From: Chromera velia
Taxonomy: Eukaryota; Sar; Chromeraceae
Reading direction: 5' to 3'
Length of the DNA stretch: 17,500 bases
Assembly: GCA_018398765.1 (NCBI GenBank)
Contig: JAHBMJ010001571.1
Location: 1 to 17,500, forward strand
Shown here: piece by piece, positions 8,681 to 13,854 of the stretch
Layout of the letters: the number at the start of each line of letters is the position of its first letter
How positions within the stretch are numbered: position 1 is the stretch's first letter
The notes under the pieces: model-generated
Told to the model about the DNA's origin: nothing
The model's input: only the letters and a program-made list of their open reading frames with translations
Database searches by the model: none
Translations under genes and position numbers: made by a program

Positions 8681-10900
8681 GCGAAGACACGGACCTGCGA
8701 CTTCGTAGACGCAAGTGAGGAAGAAAAGGAAGACGAAGATTCCGTCGATGACAGAGAAGGCCACGAGGGGCAGAAACGGGCGGAGCCAGTGGGTGTCCAC
8801 GATCAGCTCTGTGCCCTCAACCTGCAGAAAACCGAAGCAAGAACACACACACATACACACACACGGATACACGTTCAATCAGACAGACAGACGAGCCCCG
8901 AGCGAAAAGCAACGGTTGCTTGCCGAGAGGCAACAGATGAGAGAGAATCGGGTCCTCACTCCCTCCTGTGCACTTGCGGAGACTTGAGCGATTTGTGTGC
9001 GCATTGCTGGATCGATCGATCTGTTGAAGAAAACTTCAATTCAATCGATCGATCCATCTCCAAGCAGGAGTGCTGAAAGGATCGGCAAGGAGGTGAAGAG
9101 ATCAACACCCAAAGAAGATCCATCGATCGATCTGTCCGTTTGTCTGTCTGTCTGTCCATGAAGTCGTGTCCCAATTTTGAAAACAAATTCTGCGGGTTTG
9201 AAGAGACGGAGATCGACAGACCACGAAGAGCAATCCGCCCATTGCCGCCAGAGGCAGGAGAGATGCTGCGATCAGCTTTCCGTATCTGGGCTTGACAAAT
9301 CGGTCTCCTATCTGAAGGGAGGAAAGAAAGAAACAGAGCAAGCAAGCAAGAAAGAAAGCACTTATTCATATGTCAATACGCGAACGAATATCTTCGGGTT
9401 GATCAAACTACAGAACAAATTAAGGGAAAATGGACAAGTCTTCACCCATCCATCCATCTGTCCATCCAAAAATCCCGTTGCAGCGAGGGAGGGAACCTTC
9501 AGTCAGTCCTGAAGAAAAGAGAAGAGACGAGACGAGAAGAGAAGAGAAGAGAAGAGAAAGGCAGAAGAGAAGGCTTATGCACTCGCAAGTGCCTTCACTG
9601 GATCATTCACACTCTCTCTCCCATAGGGAAAGGGAAGGAGGGGGGAGTGTTGATCATTAAATCGCGGGCGGTGAAAAGAAAGCGAGTGTGTATCAATCCA
9701 TGCAGACGCAGATGCAGTCATCAATCACTACGCAAGTGCTGCCGCACAAAGATACAGGCAGGCACCAGCTGTCACGTCTCTCTCTCTCTGAGAGCACTCA
9801 GTCAGATGGGAGTTGTCCAAATGCCGGGAGGACCAGCGCAACCTTGTCTGTCTGTCTGTCTCCTTGGCCGTCTGTCTATCCCTTCTTCTGCCCTTGGTCT
9901 TGATGTGTCATGAAATTCCTGTAGAAAACTGCAGAGCTTTCTCATTAGATGGATGGAGACGGGCACGAAGATGATTTCAAAAAGAAGAAGGTGAAAGACA
10001 CCAAAGATGAACCAGACAGAAAACAGGCTGACTGACTGACTGACTCTTGGGAGCAGGATCTCCACATCAGTTCCTTGAAATTCGTCCCGCAAGAAATTTT
10101 TCAGCGCCCCTTCTGGCTGTCCCCCCATTTCCCTCAAATCCTTTCTGTCACTCGAGGGGGGGTTCGTCTGATCGGGAGCATCTGGCAGAAGTGGATCGGC
10201 GCCTGCATGGGTCCCGTTCGCTCGGGAGGGGGAAGTCATTCTGACCCTCCCTTTCCTACTTACTTTTTGCTCCTCTCTGGCCGTCTTCACAACTCTTTGC
10301 TACCCGTTTTGTCTGTGTTGCGAAAATGCGGGGAAAGCTGTTGCTTTAACACTCACATATTTCTTGACGAAGCGTCTGCAGTGGACGAATCGAGAAGGGC
10401 CGGTCAAAGGGAAAGATCGACACGCTGTCCTGACTCCTGAGCCGTATATATACACAGGGAACCTCAATCGACAGTGCTCGACATTCTTTAAACTGATGTC
10501 TGTCAGATCATGATTCGCCATGATTGAGGATTCGATCGCCTCCATCAATTAATCCTCCATTATGCCTCCAATTGCCTCCATCAATTTCGCCAATTTAAAT
10601 TCGCCGTTCGCCTGCATGCCGCCCGAGCGCGCATCGCGAGCGCGTAGGCTGCGATCACATGCGATCACAGATGATCACACTGCACAGACCTGTATTCTGT
10701 CTCGAGTTTTTAATCAAAGCTGGCATTGAGTCCCGACGTCCACTCCTGGCATCTAGCTCTGTAATGCTCAGACTGTGTGTTCATGTTCGAGAGATTGAGT
10801 CTCTCATCGAGCTTTTTCTGCTGCATGGCTTGACCTTCCATCCGTCCAGCCCGAAACTGCATGGGGAGTTTGGGGGAGACGGGCTTGAGATGTCATCCAT
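2247..10900 (-). CDS. Unrecognised multi-pass membrane protein, about 16 exons
   Basis: Exons in transcript order (high to low): 10900-10835, 10492-10357, 10202-9967 (or to 9930), 9311-9222, 8821-8695, 8627-8556, 7646-7609 (tentative), 7430-7322, 6979-6885, 5983-5927, 5725-5680 (tentative), 5453-5354, 4875-4749 (or to 4757), 4185-4141, 3216-3112, 2666-2247. In the chosen phases the sum is 1869 nt, 622 residues plus stop. Predicted membrane segments lie near residues 126-146, 158-176, 189-215 and 400-422. Between the third and fourth lies a charged, probably helical region; another follows the fourth, before a Gly/Gln/Asn-rich tail. There is no signal peptide at the proposed N-terminus. No catalytic motif or known family is recognised, so no function is given. 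Introns carry most of the window's satellites. Gene existence is well supported; full structure is moderate. Confidence 0.7.
2849..2894. repeat. CCCA and AC simple repeats
   Basis: CACCCACCCACCCACCC followed by an (AC) run. It lies in the intron 5' of the last exon of the membrane-protein gene. Confidence 0.9.
3112..3216 (-). CDS. Membrane-protein gene exon 15 (basic helix)
   Basis: Acceptor ATCATGCAG and consensus donor CAG|GTAAGT. Thirty-five codons: LNYFVSRMEVALGRRAKREL then RQSVETGFKKTVETQ, a strongly basic, probably helical cytosolic segment after the last membrane span. Clean phase 0 at both ends. Confidence 0.75.
3475..4137. repeat. GACA/GGAC satellite with higher-order structure
   Basis: Over 500 bp of CAGA-type tetranucleotides with GGAC, GTCA and GATA variants, densest from 3600. 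The variants are not random: blocks such as (GGAC)4 then ACAGACAATCAGACAGAGAG recur about 140-150 bp apart (near 3680/3817 and 3709/3859). It fills the intron between exons 14 and 15 of the membrane-protein gene (3217-4140). Confidence 0.93.
4141..4185 (-). CDS. Membrane-protein gene exon 14 (tentative)
   Basis: Acceptor TTTGTCTTTCCCAG is strong; donor GTCGGT. Length 45 nt. In phase 0 it reads VVFFFMQTGPLLSCT, which joins LNYFVSRM in exon 15 without a frame change. In phase 1 it reads RLFLHADGSSALVH, which would clash with exon 15. The GACA/TCTG satellite begins a few bases past the donor. Confidence 0.5.
4734..4757. repeat. CACC/GGTG tetranucleotide run over a splice donor
   Basis: CCCACCCACCCACCCACC on the plus strand reads (GGTG)n on the coding strand. 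It supplies several GTGGGT donors at 4-nt spacing for exon 13. Confidence 0.85.
4749..4875 (-). CDS. Membrane-protein gene exon 13 (fourth membrane segment)
   Basis: Acceptor GGATGCAG; the leading G completes an Arg codon, then YCCFVGWQ and membrane segment 4, VLWFFLFFLLVAGLLVVWVL (then LIPW), followed by acidic PDEEDEH. The donor lies in a (GGTG)n tract: GTGGGT after 4757, 4753, 4749 or 4745. Only the 4749 choice passes phase 0 to the downstream exons as modelled. Confidence 0.68.
5061..5268. repeat. 26-bp minisatellite, 8 copies
   Basis: The unit is TTTCTCCTTCCTTCATATCG plus TCCCCG. Eight near-identical copies differ at a few sites (CTGC for CTCC in the first two, CAAATCG in the third, CTTTCTTC in the fifth). 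Because 26 is not a multiple of 3, all three plus-strand frames stay open with the same rotating peptide, giving false genes. It lies in the intron between exons 12 and 13. Confidence 0.93.
5354..5453 (-). CDS. Membrane-protein gene exon 12
   Basis: Acceptor CTTTTTTGTGCAG. Two nt finish a codon, then TDLVVKLTPASIHTIDTNLP and PSRHKGFFFEYL, with donor GTACGG after two nt. An earlier donor-like GTCTAG with the same phase would drop ten residues. This is probably the loop leading into the fourth membrane segment. Confidence 0.6.
5680..5725 (-). CDS. Membrane-protein gene exon 11 (tentative)
   Basis: The acceptor TTCTTTCCTCTGTTCAG is strong. The frame QFMRAMQAINLFFFA plus 1 nt to donor GTGTAT supplies the phase 0 to phase 1 change needed between exons 10 and 12. 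An alternative is a 16-nt microexon, AAVGA plus G, just 5' of exon 12 (about 5565-5550). Either could be wrong. Confidence 0.3.
5927..5983 (-). CDS. Membrane-protein gene exon 10
   Basis: Acceptor TTGTTTGCAG; 19 codons KTRTEVRDRFEVLATKAET; donor GTCAGC. Highly charged and helical, phase 0 at both ends. The next secure exon needs phase 1, so a further exon or another donor is required between them. Confidence 0.6.
6394..6660. repeat. GAAG/GGAC polypurine array
   Basis: About 265 bp almost wholly purine on the plus strand, made of GAAA, GGAA and GGAC tetranucleotides. It lies in the intron between exons 9 and 10, so the transcript reads polypyrimidine (CTTC)n. Long Lys/Arg/Glu/Gly or Leu/Pro/Ser frames here are artefacts. 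Confidence 0.95.
6885..6979 (-). CDS. Membrane-protein gene exon 9
   Basis: Acceptor TTTGTTTCTTGCAG has a good pyrimidine tract. Two nt complete a Val codon, then AMWRYANMQRASSLADAKRE and LSFASVSESIS, with donor GTCAGT in phase 0. It continues the helical region begun in exon 8. Confidence 0.62.
7170..7275. repeat. GA and AAAG polypurine tracts
   Basis: GTGTGTGTGAGAGAGAGAGA followed by (AAAG)n. In the intron between exons 8 and 9; pyrimidine-rich in the sense of the gene. Confidence 0.9.
7322..7430 (-). CDS. Membrane-protein gene exon 8 (charged helical region)
   Basis: Acceptor GCATGCAG; 36 codons plus 1 nt; donor GTAGGT. It encodes KALESVSDSFETLYSDLQRQ and IRIVEREWETNNIVFK, with hydrophobic residues roughly every 3-4 positions, as expected for an amphipathic or coiled-coil helix. 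The other two frames of the segment are not protein-like. Confidence 0.72.
7609..7646 (-). CDS. Membrane-protein gene exon 7 (tentative small exon)
   Basis: Exon 6 ends in phase 1 but exon 8 reads well only in phase 0, so something must lie between. This 38-bp segment has acceptor GGGTGCAG and donor GTGAAC, fits the required phases and encodes KAASRYMHLSIC. Without transcripts it is a best guess. Confidence 0.35.
7811..7842. repeat. GT microsatellite
   Basis: About 15 GT units, in the long intron between exons 6 and 7. Confidence 0.95.
8177..8570. repeat. 49-bp minisatellite carrying splice-donor sequences, 8 copies
   Basis: Unit on the plus strand: ATTTCCTCAATACGCGTAGC, ATCCGAGGCACTTACCTTCC, CTTTCCCTC. 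The CGCGTAGCAT core recurs at a 49-bp step from about 8190 to 8533. In the gene's sense (minus) each unit reads ...GGGAAAGGGAAG|GTAAGTGCCTCGG, a donor context copying the real exon 6 end. One copy has the donor broken (CTTAGC); one has GTAAGAGCC. The array sits immediately 3' of exon 6. Confidence 0.95.
8556..8627 (-). CDS. Membrane-protein gene exon 6
   Basis: Acceptor GGTACAG at 8628-8630; the two leading nt complete a Gly codon. Then KGEKSMFSLQDPDVLFASML and ERE, with donor GTAAGT after one nt. Reading on hits TGA inside the first downstream repeat unit, so the splice is needed. The exon's last 13 nt resemble the end of each 49-bp repeat unit that follows it in the intron. Confidence 0.65.
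8647..8677. repeat. CA microsatellite within a very short intron
   Basis: About 15 CA units on the plus strand. The intron between exons 5 and 6 spans only 8628-8694, so roughly half of it is this repeat. Confidence 0.92.
8695..8821 (-). CDS. Membrane-protein gene exon 5 (third membrane segment)
   Basis: Acceptor TTTTCTGCAG; 42 codons plus 1 nt; donor GTCCGT. It encodes VEGTELIVDTHWLRPF followed by membrane segment 3, LPLVAFSVIDGIFVFLFFLT, then CVYEVA. The loop to segment 2 is about 12 residues, so segments 2 and 3 should form a tight hairpin across the membrane. Confidence 0.75.
9009..9055. other. Two-tier perfect stem-loop in an intron
   Basis: GGATCGATCGAT (9009-9020) pairs with ATCGATCGATCC (9044-9055). 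Inside, TTGAAG (9024-9029) pairs with CTTCAA (9034-9039) around an AAAA loop. It lies in the intron between exons 4 and 5 of the membrane-protein gene. Confidence 0.7.
9222..9311 (-). CDS. Membrane-protein gene exon 4 (second membrane segment)
   Basis: Acceptor TTTCTTTCTTTCCTCCCTTCAG has an excellent pyrimidine tract. Thirty codons: IGDRFVKPRYGKLIAASLLP then LAAMGGLLFV. A basic stretch precedes membrane segment 2, suggesting the positive side faces the cytosol. Donor GTCTGT, phase 0. Confidence 0.72.
9967..10202 (-). CDS. Membrane-protein gene exon 3 (first membrane segment)
   Basis: Acceptor CCATGCAG; its first two nt complete a Cys codon. It encodes a hydrophilic part (EGALKNFLRDEFQGTDVEIL) and then membrane segment 1, SLFSVWFIFGVFHLLLFEII. 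The 3' end is unsettled: donor GTGCCC after 9967 (phase 0), or GTTTTC after 9930 (phase 1). The second would pair with a shifted acceptor in exon 4 and keep VPVSIHLMRKLC. Confidence 0.65.
10357..10492 (-). CDS. Membrane-protein gene exon 2
   Basis: Acceptor GACATCAG (weak pyrimidine tract); 45 codons plus 1 nt; strong donor GTGAGT. It encodes FKECRALSIEVPCVYIRLRS and then QDSVSIFPFDRPFSIRPLQT, a soluble mixed alpha/beta-looking stretch before the first membrane segment. It overlaps other open frames on the same strand, but only this one chains in phase to both neighbours. Confidence 0.6.
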
Positions 10901-10928
10901 GCTGATTAATTCTCTGATCCAGTGATGA
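10834..10928. promoter_or_regulatory. Head-to-head 5' ends of the two main genes
   Basis: The proposed ATG of the membrane-protein gene (10900-10898, minus) and the first ATG of the SET gene (10925, plus) lie about 24 bp apart. If both are right, transcripts must start inside each other or overlap at their 5' ends. If the SET gene starts at 11030, the gap is about 130 bp. No TATA box is evident. Confidence 0.35.
10835..10900 (-). CDS. Membrane-protein gene exon 1 (proposed start)
   Basis: ATG at 10900-10898 opens MDDISSPSPPNSPCSFGLDG followed by WK, then donor GTCAAG in phase 0. The frame hits TGA 17 codons later, which supports splicing here. It is a soluble, Ser/Pro-rich N-terminus. The link to exon 2 rests on phase and on the fluent join GWK-FKECRALSIEV. 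Confidence 0.5.
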
Positions 10929-11203
10929 TCATGACGTTGGCCCGTCTACTTAGTCTCTTCCTGTGGGTTCATCCCCCTTGCCGCTTTCCTGCCTCGTCAA
11001 ATACTCTTCAGCCATCCTACCCAGTCGCCATGCTTCCCCATCTCCCCGAACCACCAGAAGGGTATGCAAGCTCGACGACCCATGAACGGTTGGGAGGGCC
11101 AGCCGTCTCCATCGCCCTCCAGTTCTTCAGAGACGTCGTCTTGGGCTCTCTGCTAGCAGTCGGCGACGCTCGGCCAAAGGGATTCCTGTCAGATCCCTCC
11201 ACG
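10925..11203 (+). CDS. SET gene exon 1 (N-terminal leader and pre-SET helix)
   Basis: Codes for residues 1-93 and ends at a codon boundary before donor GTACGT. An in-frame TAA lies at 10907-10909, so the frame cannot extend far upstream without another exon. Residues 1-20 ([14 protein letters not shown]...) are hydrophobic and could be a signal peptide or merely translated leader. ATG at 11030 is the alternative start. Residues from about 58, [20 protein letters not shown], look helical and lead straight into the SET domain of exon 2. Confidence 0.6.
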
Positions 11204-11299
11204 GTACGTCAGTCTGGCACACACACTCATACACACTCTCCCTCCTGTCGCATCCGTACATGCTTTCACACGTGCATGACACGTCGCATTTAGGCAAGC

Positions 11300-11331
<32 letters not shown>

Positions 11332-11564
11332 ATGGACGCAGGCGCGATGTACTGATGGCACAGAAGCGACATGATTTTCTATTTGCAATTTAAGTACATG
11401 CAGGTGGAGATTCGAGAGTCCCTCATTGTGGGGGCAGGAGACGGCCTCTTCGCCACCATGTACATTCCTGCCAACACAGTGGTTAGCCTTGCAGTCAGAA
11501 GACAGCTCTTTTGGTTGGTTGTAGTCTCCCCCCCCCCCCCCCCCCTCCCTCTCTCCCTCTCTCC

Positions 11565-11603
<39 letters not shown>

Positions 11604-13822
11604 TATGTGTGTATGTGTATGTGTGTATGTGTGTGTGTGTGTGTGCATGTGTATGTGTGTGTGTATGTGTGTGTGCGTGTGTGTGTATGTATGTGTGTTT
11701 GTGTGTGTTGGTGCGTTCTCCAGGTCGGGGCCTACCCGGGGCCCAGTTACTCTCCCAATGTTTGGCACAGGTGGAGAACGAGGGGCGCGGGGTTGCCTTT
11801 TCTGATGAAGCTGCGGCGCATGCAGAGAGGGCGCGGAGACGGACATAACACGAAACAGGTGAATGAAGCTGCAGCCCCGCTGCCTCATCCCCCCTCTCTG
11901 TCGGGGGACATATTTTACTCGAACGGTCCTCCCCTGCAGACAGCCTTAATTCAAATGAAAGCCCTTGCTGCCTCTCTGCCCGTCCTCAATGACGGTTCTG
12001 CCCTCCGTCCTCTTGAAGTCAATCGATGACTTCTTGAATTAAATTCTCCCTCCCAGCCATGCACGAGGGAGGGAGGGAGGACATTTGTGTTCGTACATGC
12101 AGGTCCAGCCTTGTGAATGCGCTGCCTGCATGCAGATGATGGATGGATGGATGTGCGTGTGCACCGGTCCCCGCACTGAGCCTCCAAGATCAATTGAGGA
12201 CGTGTGAAGCACTTCGATCTTTTGTCGCTAGCTCTCTCTCTTTTTCTGGGCCCATTTGCTTTCTTTCCTACCGCCTGATATCATTTTCCCTCTTAATTCC
12301 GCTTTAATTCTTTGTGTGTCTCGCTGATTCCTGTATATCCCTTTGCAGGTGCCAAAAGACCCTTTGCAATACCGGAGAGGCTGGACTTCGGGGGGCCGCC
12401 AAGGACGGAAACAAGAAGAAGAACCAGAGAGAAACACCGAAGACGAAGAGGAAGAAGACGACGAAGACGAATGCCTCCAAAGGTGCGCACATGCATGGGC
12501 CCTGCCCGTCAGTGACACGCATCTGAATTAAGCGCGCCTTAATTCTTTAATCCCTGTGTTCAATGAAGTAACTTTGATGCATACACACACTCACTCACAC
12601 GCACAGGTACACGCAGACATACAAAGGCCTCTATTTTTCAATCAGACATCATCATCATCACGTCATCGTATGTCATCGCCATTCGATCGTCCATTTCTGA
12701 ATTCTAGCCTTAGACAGCGTACTCAGCTTGAGCCCATCCCCCCCTGGCCTGAAGGAGAAAACATATGATGCAAGCTTTTTCTTTCATACAGAAAGAAAAT
12801 GCGAGCCCATCCCCCCCTGGCCTGAAGGAGAAAACATATGATGCAAGCTTTTTCTTTCATACATTTTCTTTCATACAGAAAGAAAATGCGAGCCCATCCC
12901 CCCCTGGCCTGAAGGAGAAAACATATGATGCAAGCTTTTTCTTTCATACATTTTCTTTCATACATAATTCTTTCATACAGAAAGAAAATGCGAGCCCATC
13001 CCCCCCTGGCCTGAAGGAGAAAACATGTGATGCAAGCGAGAGAGAACCTGAGAACGGATGAATCCACCCTTCCCGGCAATTAACAGAAGTGATTGACTCA
13101 GAGAAACGGGAATGTCACATCGTCTTCGACATAACTCATTGATCGATTGAAGTGCCTGTTTATGACGGGCACAGGAAAAATCAAATCTTCTGGAGGTATA
13201 CAGCGCATGTCTGTAAGATCGTCTTCGACATACATAATTCATTCTCTCCATGCATCCCCAGCTACCCTGTGTACGTGCCCATCCTCTGACTGCGTGTGAC
13301 TTCATCCGCAAGCGCTTCGCTAGACCCGCACACAAGGAAGGTCCCTTTCTCTCTTTCTCTCTGCCTACCTGCCTGCCTGCCTGCCTGCCTGCCCACCTGT
13401 CTGTCTCTGAACCCTTTTTAACTCGATGATGCGCTTCTTTCCTTTCCTTTCCATTCCATGGTTCGATTCCCTTGCTTGAATTCTGCATGAATGAATTCGC
13501 ATGCAGATTCGGGGTGGCCTCTGACCTCCTGTTTCCCCCCACTCTCAGGGGTGTCCTCGATCTTCTCGTGTTCCGGCTTTCCGGGGCCATCTGGATGGAG
13601 ACAGGCAAAGGGAAAGAGAAAGGGAAAGGGAAAGGAACAGACACTGAAGGAGACGCAGACACCCAGACACAAACAGCACGGCCGGGTTTCCAGAAGAAGG
13701 AGAAGGAAAAGGAAGAGAAGGAAGAGCAACGATTGGAGGCTCTGAGAGAGATGACAAGAAAAGCAATCGCCTACTGTTGGAGCGCAAGAGGTTAGTGCAG
13801 TGTGTTTAGTACAGTGTGTTTG

Positions 13823-13854
<32 letters not shown>

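Noticed and set aside
10659-10925. Plus-strand frame of 88 codons before the SET gene
   Set aside because: It overlaps proposed exon 1 of the minus-strand gene, ends at the SET start in another frame and has no recognisable content; treated as chance.
11379-11888. Minus-strand frame of 169 codons over SET exons 2-3
   Set aside because: Its middle is Thr-His repeat from the GT array and its ends are antisense to SET coding sequence.
13459-13472. GGTTCGATTCCC, resembling a tRNA T-loop
   Set aside because: No matching acceptor, D or anticodon stems in the flanking 80 bases.
12723-13662. Long minus-strand frames (118 and 229 codons) through and beyond the hairpin repeat
   Set aside because: Repeat-driven and intronic to the SET gene; the part over SET exon 5 is antisense to a well supported exon.
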